Below, in pieces: positions 1-7,916 of a stretch of 64,000 nucleotides of DNA; positions within the stretch are counted from its first letter, which is position 1, and the number at the start of each line of letters is the position of its first letter. The notes beneath the pieces are model-generated. The model was not told the DNA's origin and searched no databases. It worked only from the letters and a program-made list of their open reading frames with translations. Source of the stretch: Haloarcula marina (GTDB lineage Archaea; Halobacteriota; Halobacteria; Halobacteriales; Haloarculaceae); the NCBI RefSeq assembly GCF_024218775.1, contig NZ_CP100404.1, forward strand, positions 62,001 to 126,000, given 5' to 3'. The position numbers and the translations under genes are program-made.

Positions 1-949
1 TGTGGAGGCGCTCGGCGCGCATCTCGGTCAGCAGGTCGTCGACGTTCTTCGACTCGGGGACGTGGAGGGTCGGTTCGATGAGGTCCTCCAAGACGATGGA
101 CTCCGGGATGGCCTCGCCGTAGTTCAGGTCCCGGACCAGATCGCGGATGTGGACGACGCCGATGACGTTGTCCAGACTCCCCTCGTACACCGGCAGGCGG
201 GCGTGCCCGCTCTGGATGCACGTCTCTAAGGCCTCGCGCACGGAGTCGTCTTTGGCGACGGCGGTCATGTCGAGGCGCGGGGTCATGACCTCCTTGGCGA
301 TGGTGTCGTTGAACCGGAGGGTGCGCTGGAGCATCTCCCGCTCCTCCTCGTCTAAGACGCCCTCGCGTTCGCCCGTCTCGATGATGTCCTGAATCTCCTC
401 GCGGGTGACGTAGGACGTCTCGATGGCCGAGCGGCCGCCGGTTATCTTGTTGACCACGCGCGTCAAGTAGTCGAACAGGAGGATGAGCGGGAGCAGGACC
501 TTCTCGGCGAACTTCAGCGGCCGCGCGATGGTCAGCGCCCACGACTCGGTGTTCTCGACGGCGTAGCTCTTGGGCGCGCTCTCGCCGAACAGCAACACGA
601 CGGCGGTGATGCCGAACGTGGCGACGGCGACGGCCTGCCCCTGCGTGAGGTACATCGCGAGCAGTCCCGTCGCGATGGAGGACATGGCGATGTTGACGAG
701 GTTGTTGCCGACGAGAATGGTGACCAGCAGACGGTGCGGGTCGCCCTTGAGCGCTTTGAGCGTCTTCGCGCCCGGCACGCCGTCCTCGACCAGCGCCTCG
801 GTCCGGTGGGCCGGAAGCGAGAACATCGCGATTTCCGAAGACGAGAAGAACGCCGACAGCACGATAAGAAGTACGATAGTGGCGATACCACCGAACAACA
901 CGGCACTCTGCGGGATTGCGACGCCGACGACCTCGATAGTCTGTAGCAT
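1..949 (-). CDS. CNNM (DUF21)/CBS membrane protein, CorC/HlyC-like, 3' part cut by window
   Basis: About 316 residues are visible and the C-terminus lies outside the window. The ATG at 949 opens a hydrophobic first helix, followed by the FFSSSEIAMFS motif typical of the CNNM domain, then NNLVNIA and FGESAPKSYA, which are also hallmarks of that domain. About residues 200-316 form the start of a CBS pair (EVMTPRLDMTAV, ARLPVYEGSLDNVIGVVHIRDL). Family members are membrane proteins linked to Mg2+ or Co2+ efflux or homeostasis; the substrate here is unknown. A tempting ATG at 992 is out of frame with this protein, so 949 is the start. The gene diverges from the thiol-redox pair at 1082. Confidence 0.9.
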   Translation of the reverse strand, partial: MLQTIEVVGVAIPQSAVLFGGIATIVLLIVLSAFFSSSEIAMFSLPAHRTEALVEDGVPGAKTLKALKGDPHRLLVTILVGNNLVNIAMSSIATGLLAMYLTQGQAVAVATFGITAVVLLFGESAPKSYAVENTESWALTIARPLKFAEKVLLPLILLFDYLTRVVNKITGGRSAIETSYVTREEIQDIIETGEREGVLDEEEREMLQRTLRFNDTIAKEVMTPRLDMTAVAKDDSVREALETCIQSGHARLPVYEGSLDNVIGVVHIRDLVRDLNYGEAIPESIVLEDLIEPTLHVPESKNVDDLLTEMRAERLH

Positions 950-1081
950 CGCTACGGACGGCACGAGCGTCGCGGGTGGGTCCAAGGCCATCAACGGTCG
1001 AAGTTGTAATCCCCCGGGATTAAGGCTTGTCATGGTCCCCTCCGAAGCCCTTACCAGCGTCTTACGCGTACAGACGGCCGT

Positions 1082-1366
1082 ATGAGCGAGCCAGCCATCA
1101 CACTGTACCGGCTACAGGCGTGCCCGTTCTGTGAGCGGGTCGTTCGAGCGCTCCGCGAACACGGCCTCGACTACCGCTCGCGATTCGTCGAGCCGATGCA
1201 CTCGGAGCGAGACGTGGTCAAACGACTGTCGGGCAAGCGGACCGTCCCGGCCATCGTCGATGAGAACACCGGCATCACGATGAGCGAGAGCGCCAACATC
1301 GTCGAGTACATAGAGCGGACGTACGGCAACGGCGAACGCGACGCGGACGACGGGGGTGTCGCCTGA
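1082..1366 (+). CDS. Glutaredoxin/GST N-terminal domain protein
   Basis: A single thioredoxin-fold domain of 94 residues. It has a CPFC active site at about residues 14-17 after the first strand, the cis-proline segment KRTVPAIVD, and the ESANIVEYIE helix typical of glutathione S-transferase N-terminal or glutaredoxin-like domains. A cytosolic thiol-disulfide reductase role is likely. Haloarchaea use gamma-glutamylcysteine or protein thiols rather than glutathione, so the donor is open. The stop codon overlaps the next ATG (TGATG), implying translational coupling to the peroxiredoxin-fold gene at 1366. Confidence 0.88.
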   Translation: MSEPAITLYRLQACPFCERVVRALREHGLDYRSRFVEPMHSERDVVKRLSGKRTVPAIVDENTGITMSESANIVEYIERTYGNGERDADDGGVA

Positions 1367-1878
1367 TGGACCTCGACTTCGACGTGGTCGAGTTGAACGC
1401 CGCCGACCACCCGGAGGCGGGCGAGACGGTCCCCGATTTCACGCGACCGCTGGTCAACGACGAGTTCTGGGAGGACGTGTCCCTCTCGGAGGTGTGTGCC
1501 GAGAGCGACGACCCCGTCGTTCTCGTCTTCCACCCGATGGACGGTGCGTTCCCGGCGACGTACATCTGGAACGAGATTCGGGACCGCGCGTGGCACGAAG
1601 ACGCCACCGTGGTCGGCCTGTCCATTTCGACGCCCTACGCACACAAGGACCTCCTCGAAGAACGGGACATCGAGGGCGACTATCGCGTGTACTCGGACCC
1701 CGGTAACGGCGTCGCCGAGCAGTACGGCATCGCGATGGAACTGGACGGGATGACCGGCATCGCAGAACCCCGACCGTCGGTGTTCGTCCTCGATGGCGAC
1801 CGGACCGTCCAGTACGCGTGGGTCGCCGACGAGTGGCCGGACTTCCCGGACTACGACACCGTCGAAGCGCAACTGTGA
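1366..1878 (+). CDS. Peroxiredoxin-fold (AhpC/TSA-like) protein lacking the peroxidatic cysteine
   Basis: This 170-residue protein has the redoxin layout: a VPDFTRPLVN entry strand, a VVLVFHPMDGAFPATYIWNE block where peroxiredoxins carry the catalytic loop, and PSVFVLDGDRTVQYAW near the C-terminus. In active enzymes the loop reads FxPxxxTxxC. Here the catalytic Thr and Cys positions appear to be Ala, so classical Cys peroxidase chemistry is unlikely. One other cysteine is visible, near residue 45 (EVCAES). It overlaps the upstream CPFC protein by one base and TsaC downstream by four (GTGA), forming a three-gene operon. Confidence 0.82.
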   Translation: MDLDFDVVELNAADHPEAGETVPDFTRPLVNDEFWEDVSLSEVCAESDDPVVLVFHPMDGAFPATYIWNEIRDRAWHEDATVVGLSISTPYAHKDLLEERDIEGDYRVYSDPGNGVAEQYGIAMELDGMTGIAEPRPSVFVLDGDRTVQYAWVADEWPDFPDYDTVEAQL

Positions 1879-2462
1879 GCGACGACGCTATCGCCGCGGC
1901 GACCGACGCGATTCGACGGGGCGACCTCGTGGTGTATCCGACGGAGACGGTGTACGGACTGGCGGCCGACGCGACCGACGCCGCGGCCGTCGAACGCGTC
2001 TTCGAGGCGAAGGGACGGAGTCGGGACAAACCCGTCTCGCTCGCCGTGCCGGACGTGGAGACGGCGCTCGACTACACCCGCTCGAGCGAGCGCGAGGAGC
2101 GGTTCATGCGCGAGTTCCTCCCCGGACCGGTCACCGTCGTGGTCGAGAAACGCGAGGCGGTGCCCGACGCGCTGACCGCCGGACGGGACCGGGTCGGCGT
2201 CCGCGTCCCCGACCACCCGGTCGCGCTCGCCCTCCTCCGGGAAATCGCACCGCTGACGGCCACCAGCGCGAACGTCTCGGGCAACCCCAGCGCCCGCACG
2301 GTCGATGACCTCGACGAGATACGGGACCGCGCCGCCGTGGTGCTGGACGGTGGCGAGACGGGCGGGACTGGCTCTACCGTGGTGGACGTCTCCGCCGGAA
2401 CCATCCATCGGCGGGGCGCTCGTGCGGACGAGGTGGCGGCGTGGCTCGATTCACAGGAGTGA
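1875..2462 (+). CDS. L-threonylcarbamoyladenylate synthase (Sua5/YrdC/TsaC family)
   Basis: This 195-residue protein is a single YrdC domain: VYPTETVYGLAAD at the N-terminus, KGRSRDKPVSLAV (the KxR region binding ATP and carbonate), FLPGPVTVVVE, and the TSANVSGNPS signature. The family makes threonylcarbamoyl-AMP for t6A37 modification of ANN-decoding tRNAs, handing it to the KEOPS complex; the KEOPS subunit Cgi121 lies at 18735 in this window. The start is a GTG at 1875 overlapping the preceding stop; longer readings run into the upstream gene. The extra Sua5 C-terminal domain is absent. The 3' end overlaps the convergent nuclease gene by 12 bases. Confidence 0.93.
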   Translation: MSDDAIAAATDAIRRGDLVVYPTETVYGLAADATDAAAVERVFEAKGRSRDKPVSLAVPDVETALDYTRSSEREERFMREFLPGPVTVVVEKREAVPDALTAGRDRVGVRVPDHPVALALLREIAPLTATSANVSGNPSARTVDDLDEIRDRAAVVLDGGETGGTGSTVVDVSAGTIHRRGARADEVAAWLDSQE

Positions 2463-3110
2463 GCGCAACGACCGGGTCCTGACGCCGCAGTTCTCGCGGT
2501 ACTCACAGGGCGCACACTTCGCGTCCGAGTCCACCCGCGCGGCCGGGCCGTCGACGCTCGCCGCGGTTCGGAGCGCCCGGCGGTACACGCCGGTCCGTCG
2601 CGCGTTCACCGCGATTTCTCGGACGACGCCGTGGGCAGGGTACTCCGCGTATGCCCGGTCGACCGCCCGCTCTCGTTCCCACGAGAGGGCCTTCGCGGCG
2701 GCCACCAGTCGAACGGTCTGTGGCTCCCAGACGCCCTGTTCGGGCGGCTTCCCGGCGAACGCGAGCGAGGGGCGCGGCCCCTCGTCGGTGTCGAGCAGTT
2801 TGTGCGCGACGCCGCTGGCGTCTTTCCCCGAGAGGTAGACCGCACGGGCGCTCGGGTCGACGATGTCGGCCCAGCAGTCGAGTCGGTCGCGGGCGGCCCG
2901 CAACCGCTCGCGGACGGTCGCGGGAGCAGTCTCTATCGGGGCCGCTAACAGCGCCGCGTCGTCGGTCAGCAGCCGCTCGTAGTCGAAGGCGAGCGAGCGA
3001 ATCGACTCGACGTCGTCGGGCACGTCCGGCGGGCCGTCCCGGCGGCGGTAGTAGAGCTTTCGCGGGCAGTAGGCCGCGGTTTCCAGTTCGCGGAAGGTGT
3101 GGTCGGCCAT
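2451..3110 (-). CDS. Cas4-like/RecB-family nuclease, stand-alone, possibly degenerate
   Basis: This 219-residue protein has the four-cysteine Fe-S layout of Cas4/AddB-type nucleases: one Cys in AAYCPRKLYYRR near the N-terminus and three in CAPCEYRENCG near the C-terminus. A GVAHKLLD segment could hold the metal-binding Asp of motif II, but the usual E-x-K motif III appears as LAFAGK with no acidic residue. No CRISPR array or cas gene is nearby, so this is probably one of the chromosomal Cas4-like proteins of haloarchaea, perhaps in repair or without cleavage activity. It is convergent with TsaC. Confidence 0.75.
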   Translation of the reverse strand: MADHTFRELETAAYCPRKLYYRRRDGPPDVPDDVESIRSLAFDYERLLTDDAALLAAPIETAPATVRERLRAARDRLDCWADIVDPSARAVYLSGKDASGVAHKLLDTDEGPRPSLAFAGKPPEQGVWEPQTVRLVAAAKALSWERERAVDRAYAEYPAHGVVREIAVNARRTGVYRRALRTAASVDGPAARVDSDAKCAPCEYRENCGVRTRSLRSLL

Positions 3111-3157
3111 GGCCCTCGCTGGCCCCCTCTCCGTTCAAAAACGTTCGGCGCGACACC

Positions 3158-3778
3158 CTACATCGAGATGTCGGCGTCCGAATCCAGCGAGTCGATGTCT
3201 TCGGTCGCCTCTTCGAGACCGTTCTCGCGGACGGCGGCGGTCATCCGGGTCGAGAGTCCGGCGTCCGTGAGCACGTCCTCGAACTCGCTCTGGAACCGGT
3301 GGCTCACCCGGCGGGCCGCGGCCTGGGCCTCGACGACCCGCCGGTAGTCGGCGGCGGCGGCCTCGTCGAGGTCGAACTCCGCGGCCAATTCGGCGGTCGT
3401 CGCGCCCGCGACGGTCCGCCGACGGAACGCCGCGATGTCGAAGTCGGCGTCGCCGTCGTCCGATTCACGGAGGAGGTGTAAGTCGAAGCGGGCCGTCTCG
3501 ACCGTCTCCGCGTCGACGGCGAGGTCGTCGGCGATGGCCGCGTCGTCCTGTCCCTCGTAGAACGCCCGCACGACCGTCACCAGCGCCGCGTCGTCGAGGT
3601 CCGTCCGGAAGGCGTACCGCTCGCGCATCCGGGCGACCACGTCCGCCAGTCGGTCGTCGATGGCCGACTCGTCCACGTCGGTCAGCGACCCCCGCCCCGC
3701 CGCCTGCGACTCCGTCACCGCCCCGTCTTCGGAGACGTCCATGAAGATGTCGCGGAGCTGTTCTGTCTTCTCGTCCAT
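3158..3778 (-). CDS. Conserved haloarchaeal protein, resembles conditioned-medium-induced protein 4
   Basis: The protein has 206 residues, is strongly acidic and largely helical, with no membrane segment. The start MDEKTEQLRDIFMDVSEDGAVTESQ and the middle motif of repeated short helices (VTVVRAFYEGQDDAAIADDL, then VAGATTAELAAEFDLDEAAAADYRRVV) suggest two helix-turn-helix-like units, compatible with a regulator. I recall a similar family annotated as conditioned-medium-induced protein 4; that is memory, and the function is unknown. The start at 3778 was chosen because a TATATA box sits about 28 bases upstream; an extension to 3898 reads through the promoter. Confidence 0.75.
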   Translation of the reverse strand: MDEKTEQLRDIFMDVSEDGAVTESQAAGRGSLTDVDESAIDDRLADVVARMRERYAFRTDLDDAALVTVVRAFYEGQDDAAIADDLAVDAETVETARFDLHLLRESDDGDADFDIAAFRRRTVAGATTAELAAEFDLDEAAAADYRRVVEAQAAARRVSHRFQSEFEDVLTDAGLSTRMTAAVRENGLEEATEDIDSLDSDADISM

Positions 3779-3803
3779 CGGACCAGTATCTTTCGTCGCT
3801 GTA

Positions 3804-3811
3804 GTATATAG
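3804..3811 (-). promoter_or_regulatory. TATA-like box for the 3778 gene
   Basis: Reading the minus strand, the stretch TATATACT lies 26-33 bases before the ATG at 3778, the spacing expected for a leaderless archaeal transcript. The divergent intergenic region also holds a 7-base inverted repeat (GAGAACT at 3827-3833, AGTTCTC at 3848-3854), which could be an operator for either gene. Confidence 0.5.
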
Positions 3812-3910
3812 CTGTTGGGTAACCGAGAGAACTTCCAACGACGAAAGAGTTCTCGGACACTGCGGCGGGTCGCACGAACGTTGAAGTGGTATCGCCACCC
3901 GTGGTACGGT

Positions 3911-5995
3911 ATGTCACTCGCGCTGCAGACGACCACGCGGCCGACGTTCTGGCGCATCGGCGACGTGGGGAAAGCCGTCTTCTACTACCTCGCCGCGCTG
4001 GCTATCCTCGTCTTTCTGTACGGCGTCTACGGTCGTGTGCGTCGGTACGCCCGCGGGAGCGACGACCCGTTCGACCGCCTCGACAACCTGCCCGACCGGA
4101 CGCTGACGGCGGCGCGACTCGCCCTCTCGAACCGCAAGCAACTGGACCGCGACGCGGTGGCCGGGGTGATGCACGCCTTCGTCGTCTGGGGTTTTCTGAC
4201 CCTGCTCATCGGGACGACGATTCTCGGCGTCGACATGGACCTCTACCGCCCGCTGACCGGCGACTCGTTCTTCGTCGGGCGATTCTACCTCTCGTACTCG
4301 TTCGTGATGGACGCGATGGGACTGCTGTTCGTCGTCGGCGTCGGCGTCGCCCTGTGGCGTCGGTACGGGCGCCGTCTCGACAGACTCCACGGCCGTCACA
4401 CCTCCCGCGAGGACGGCCTGTTTCTGGGGGCGCTCTTCCTGCTGGGCGTCGGCGGCTACCTCACCGAGGGCGTCCGGATTCTCGGCACGTCGACGGTGCG
4501 GGACGTGTCCTTCGAGACGGTGAGTTTCGTCGGGTGGTTCGTGAAAGACGTGCTGGTGGCCGCGGGCGTGACGCCGCAACTGGCCGCCAGCGCCTACCCG
4601 TTCGTCTGGTGGAGTCACTCGCTGCTGGCGCTGTGGTTCGTCGCGTGGATACCGTACGCCAAGCCGTTCCACATGCTCTCCTCGTTCGCCAACGTCGTGA
4701 CGCGCGACGAGAAGGCGGGCGTCAGACTGCCGGGCGTGCCCGAAGACGCCGCCCCGGAGGACATCGGTCCGAGCGAGATAGACGACTTCTCGTGGAAGCA
4801 GTTGCTGGACCACGACGCCTGCACGAAGTGCGGCCGCTGTTCGGCGGTCTGTCCGGCGACGGAATCGGGGCGGCCGCTGGACCCGCGGGACGTGATTCTG
4901 GACCTGAAACGCTACCGGGAAGAGGTGGATGCGGGCGGCGAGACGGTCCCCATCATCGCCGACGGCGGGACCTCGGTCATCGACGCACACACGATGGAGT
5001 CCTGCATGTCCTGTATGGCCTGCATGGACGCCTGCCCCGTCGACATCGAACACGTGACCCAGTTCACCGAGATGAACCGACGGCTCACGGAGTCCGGCGA
5101 GATGGACGACCACGTGCAGGACGCGATGATGAACGCGTTCCAGCACGGCAACACCTTCGGCGACCCCGAGCGCAAGCGCCCCGACTGGACCGAACAACTG
5201 GACTTCGAGGTGCCCGACGCCCGCGACCAGTCGGTGGAGTACCTCTGGTACGTCGGCGACTACCCGAGTTACGACGAGCGGAACAAGCGGGTGGCAAGAG
5301 CCCTCGCTCGCGTCTTCGAGGCCGCCGACGCATCCTATGGCATCCTCTACGAGGACGAGCAAACCGACGGCAACGACGTGCGCCGGGTCGGCGAGGAGGG
5401 CCTCTACGAGATGCTCGTCGAGGACAACGCCGCCGCCATCCAGTCGTGTGAGTTCGAGGCCATCGTGACGACCGACCCCCACTCGTTCAACACCTTCCGC
5501 AACGAGTACCCCGAGTTCGACGCCTGCGAGTGGGACGAGGCCGACGTGTTCCACTACACCGAAGTCGTCGCCGACCTCGCCGAATCGGGCGCGCTCGGCC
5601 TCTCGGGGAACGAACTCGACTACACCGTCACCTACCACGACCCGTGTCACCTCGGGCGGTACAACGACGTGTTCGACGCGCCGCGCGCACTCGTCGACGC
5701 CACGGGGTGTGACCGCCACGAGATGCCGCGCAACCGCCGGGACTCCTTCTGCTGTGGCGGCGGCGGGGGCGGCCTCTGGATGGACTTCGAAGAAGAGTCA
5801 AAACCCAGCGAGGAGCGCCTGCGCGAGGCCATCGAAGACACCGACGCCGGGGCCGAAATCGAGAAATTCGTCGTCGCCTGCCCGATGTGCATGACGATGT
5901 ACGAGGACGGCCGCAAAACCGGCGGCTACGAGGACGACGTCGAAATCGTCGGCCTGACCGAACTGCTGGCCGAGGCGGTCGGCGGGTCGGCCTGA
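3911..5995 (+). CDS. HdrD-type heterodisulfide-reductase-like Fe-S oxidoreductase with NarI-like membrane domain
   Basis: This 694-residue fusion begins with a membrane domain of about five helices (residues 15-290) resembling NarI/HdrE cytochrome b subunits. Next come two [4Fe-4S] motifs, CTKCGRCSAVCP at about 304 and CMSCMACMDACP at about 364. C-terminal CCG-type domains follow, the last with DPCHLGRYND and FCCGGGGGGLW near 615. The first CCG unit is poorly conserved. Family knowledge points to electron transfer between membrane quinones and a soluble partner such as glycolate/lactate-type or electron-transfer flavoprotein dehydrogenases; methanogen heterodisulfide is not expected here. Start at ATG 3911, since the upstream reading covers the divergent promoter. 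Confidence 0.9.
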   Translation: MSLALQTTTRPTFWRIGDVGKAVFYYLAALAILVFLYGVYGRVRRYARGSDDPFDRLDNLPDRTLTAARLALSNRKQLDRDAVAGVMHAFVVWGFLTLLIGTTILGVDMDLYRPLTGDSFFVGRFYLSYSFVMDAMGLLFVVGVGVALWRRYGRRLDRLHGRHTSREDGLFLGALFLLGVGGYLTEGVRILGTSTVRDVSFETVSFVGWFVKDVLVAAGVTPQLAASAYPFVWWSHSLLALWFVAWIPYAKPFHMLSSFANVVTRDEKAGVRLPGVPEDAAPEDIGPSEIDDFSWKQLLDHDACTKCGRCSAVCPATESGRPLDPRDVILDLKRYREEVDAGGETVPIIADGGTSVIDAHTMESCMSCMACMDACPVDIEHVTQFTEMNRRLTESGEMDDHVQDAMMNAFQHGNTFGDPERKRPDWTEQLDFEVPDARDQSVEYLWYVGDYPSYDERNKRVARALARVFEAADASYGILYEDEQTDGNDVRRVGEEGLYEMLVEDNAAAIQSCEFEAIVTTDPHSFNTFRNEYPEFDACEWDEADVFHYTEVVADLAESGALGLSGNELDYTVTYHDPCHLGRYNDVFDAPRALVDATGCDRHEMPRNRRDSFCCGGGGGGLWMDFEEESKPSEERLREAIEDTDAGAEIEKFVVACPMCMTMYEDGRKTGGYEDDVEIVGLTELLAEAVGGSA

Positions 5996-6035
5996 CCGAG
6001 CGAACCCTTACACCGCTCGACCGCCAGTTCCCCGT

Positions 6036-6767
6036 ATGGACGTAGCGTTGCTCACCGTCGGCGACGAGTTGCTGGCGGGCGATACGGAGAACACGAACGC
6101 GACGTGGCTGGCCCAGCAGTTGACCGACGCGGGCGCGACGGTCACGCGCATCCTCACCGTGCCCGACGACGAGGCGGTCATCGCCGATGCCGTCTCGCGG
6201 TACCACGCGGCGTTCGACGCCGTCGTCGTGACCGGCGGCATCGGCGGGACGCCCGACGACGTGACGAAAGCCGCCGTCGCGCAGGCCTTCGACCGCGAAC
6301 TGGTCGTCCCCGACGACGTGCGCGCCCACCTCGAAGCGAAGGCCGACCGGTTCGCCGAGAACAACCCCGAGGTGGTCGACCGCTACGAGATGGACCTCGA
6401 CTTGGACGCGTGGGCGGCGGTCCCCGAGGGGGCCGACCCCCTGCTGACCGACGAGAGCTTCGCCGCCGGTTGTGTCCTCGACGGCGTCTACGTCATGCCG
6501 GGCATCCCCGAGGAACTGAAGGCGATGTTCGCCACCGTCGCCGAGGACTTCGGCGGCGACCGGACGACTGAGACGATTCACACCCCCGCGCCGGAAGGGG
6601 CCGTCGTGAGCACCATCGTCGAGGCCCGCGAGCAGTTCGGCGTCGCCGTCGGCAGTTACCCCCGAAAGGGCGACACACCGGGGCGGGTGAAGGTGACCGG
6701 CGACGACCCCGAAACCGTCATCGCCGCCGCCGCGTGGCTTCGGGAACGCATCGAGACGATAGACTAG
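6036..6767 (+). CDS. CinA-like molybdopterin-binding (MoaB/Mog fold) protein
   Basis: This 243-residue protein consists of the MoCF domain: VALLTVGDELLAGDTENTN at the start, then VVVTGGIGGTPDDVTKAAV, the GGxGxTxxD loop of MoaB/Mog/CinA proteins, and PGIPEELKAMF. It has the length of CinA N-terminal-only proteins and lacks the C-terminal nicotinamide-nucleotide deamidase domain, so a competence name would mislead. The activity may be ADP-ribose or NMN-related pyrophosphatase, as in other CinA N-domains; that is inference. Its stop overlaps the convergent DedA stop by four bases. Confidence 0.88.
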   Translation: MDVALLTVGDELLAGDTENTNATWLAQQLTDAGATVTRILTVPDDEAVIADAVSRYHAAFDAVVVTGGIGGTPDDVTKAAVAQAFDRELVVPDDVRAHLEAKADRFAENNPEVVDRYEMDLDLDAWAAVPEGADPLLTDESFAAGCVLDGVYVMPGIPEELKAMFATVAEDFGGDRTTETIHTPAPEGAVVSTIVEAREQFGVAVGSYPRKGDTPGRVKVTGDDPETVIAAAAWLRERIETID

Positions 6768-7396
6768 AGTAGTTCGAGGACGCCCATCGCCGCGCCCGCC
6801 AGCAGAATCTCGAACGAGAGCGTGCCGAGCGCCGACAGCGCCGCGAACCGCCGGGTCGTCATGCCCGCCACGCCCGCGGGGACGGTCAGCATCCCTCGCG
6901 TGAACAGGAGTGTGTTGCTGAGCGGCACGGCCAGCAGACCGTAGCGGTCGAACATCGCGCCGAAGCGGTCCATCCGACCCTCCTCCACTCGAAACCACGG
7001 TCGGTCGAGCAACCACTCGCGGCCGCCGCGTTTCGCCAGCAGGAAGAGCGCCGTCTGCCCCAGCGTCGCCCCCGCGACGGCGACGGCGAGGATAGCGGCC
7101 ACGGCGGGGAAATCGTACCCGCCGGTGGTGCGCGCGAGGACGGCCACCGCGGCCGGGACGAGCGCTTCGCTCGGCGCGAAGTAGAGCAACATCGCCCCCT
7201 CCAGCACGAAGACGAAGAAGAGCGCGACTAAGCCGTAGCGGCGCAAGAGCGCCTCGGCGTAGGCCGTATCGCCGAAGACGTACAGCGCGATGCCCGCGAC
7301 GCCGAGGAGGGCGAACAAGCCCGCCACCACCAGCAGGCCGTAGTCCTCCGCGAAGGTGCGAACCGGGCCGCGGGCGTCGGCGGCGTCTGTCGCCAT
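6764..7396 (-). CDS. DedA-family (VTT/SNARE-associated domain) membrane protein
   Basis: This 210-residue protein has about five hydrophobic segments. It shows the DedA pattern: a re-entrant, acidic and aromatic loop (LLYFAPSEALVPAAVAVLA), a G-rich helix (VAVAGATLGQTALFLLAKRGG) and a later PLSNTLLFTRGMLTVPAGVAGM loop with an Arg and Pro. DedA proteins are inner-membrane lipid scramblases or transporters that affect envelope homeostasis; the archaeal substrate is unknown. An ACATATGT box about 30 bases upstream could be its promoter. It is convergent with the CinA-like gene. Confidence 0.87.
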   Translation of the reverse strand: MATDAADARGPVRTFAEDYGLLVVAGLFALLGVAGIALYVFGDTAYAEALLRRYGLVALFFVFVLEGAMLLYFAPSEALVPAAVAVLARTTGGYDFPAVAAILAVAVAGATLGQTALFLLAKRGGREWLLDRPWFRVEEGRMDRFGAMFDRYGLLAVPLSNTLLFTRGMLTVPAGVAGMTTRRFAALSALGTLSFEILLAGAAMGVLELL

Positions 7397-7442
7397 CTAT
7401 CGCCTAGGGCGGGCAACGCAGACATATGTTTTCTGCATCTAG

Positions 7443-7490
7443 CCGTCGCGGTCCGTCGCGGTCCGTCGCGGTCCGTCGAAGGGACCGCGA
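7443..7490. repeat. Three tandem 10-bp repeats ending in a 9-bp hairpin
   Basis: The unit CCGTCGCGGT is present three times at 7443-7472 plus a partial fourth. TCGCGGTCC (7466-7474) pairs with GGACCGCGA (7482-7490) around a 7-base loop. It sits immediately 3' of the stop of the minus-strand gene at 7492, so it may act as a terminator or mRNA 3' stabiliser. Three units are too few and too short for a CRISPR array. Confidence 0.7.
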
Positions 7491-7491
7491 T

Positions 7492-7752
7492 TCAGCGGTG
7501 CTCGGTTCGCGCCGAGACTTCGACCGTCTGGTCGCCACGGACGGTCACGACGTGTCCGGCGTAGTCGAACGTTACCCGACCGCTGGTGTGTCGGTCGGCG
7601 AAGAGTTCGTTCAGCGCATCGGTGTCGATTGTCTCGTACAGCGGCGGCAGATCCGTCGCCGATGTCCCCGTCCTCGAACAGACCGCGTCGATGACCTTCG
7701 ACGCGACGCTCCCCGTTGTGTTCGAGTGTGCTTGTAATTTCACTTCGCGCAT
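7492..7752 (-). CDS. HalOD1-domain protein
   Basis: This 86-residue protein matches the haloarchaeal output domain HalOD1 over almost its whole length: VASKVIDAVCSRTGTSATDLPPL, then LYETIDTDALNELF, then GRVTFDYAGHVVTVRG. HalOD1 units are short stand-alone proteins or the output ends of signalling proteins; their biochemical role is not established. Start at ATG 7752 rather than 7794, because TAAATATAAAA at 7774-7784 is a strong TATA box about 27 bases upstream, giving a leaderless transcript. Confidence 0.85.
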   Translation of the reverse strand: MREVKLQAHSNTTGSVASKVIDAVCSRTGTSATDLPPLYETIDTDALNELFADRHTSGRVTFDYAGHVVTVRGDQTVEVSARTEHR

Positions 7753-7773
7753 GCCTACTCTGACACTGCGTTG

Positions 7774-7784
7774 TAAATATAAAA
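7774..7784 (-). promoter_or_regulatory. Strong TATA box for the HalOD1 gene
   Basis: The A/T-only run stands out in high-GC surroundings, lies 22-32 bases before the ATG at 7752, and reads TTTTATATTTA on the coding strand, close to the haloarchaeal TATA consensus. Confidence 0.65.
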
Positions 7785-7916
7785 GGATTTTCACTCAACA
7801 GGTGGTAATGTTTCGACTGGAGAATACAACGACCCTACTCGCGCGGTCTGTCGCGTGGAGCGACGCGCTGTCACCGACAACGGGTTTTTTCTCGTCGGCG
7901 TCGAATGAGGCGACAG

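Noticed and set aside
990-992. ATG at 992 as start of the CNNM protein
   Set aside because: Base-by-base reading shows it is out of frame with the conserved FFSSSEIAMF region; ATG 949 is in frame.
6036-6767. Full CinA with nicotinamide-nucleotide deamidase activity
   Set aside because: The protein stops after the MoCF domain; the amidase domain is absent and no adjacent gene supplies it.
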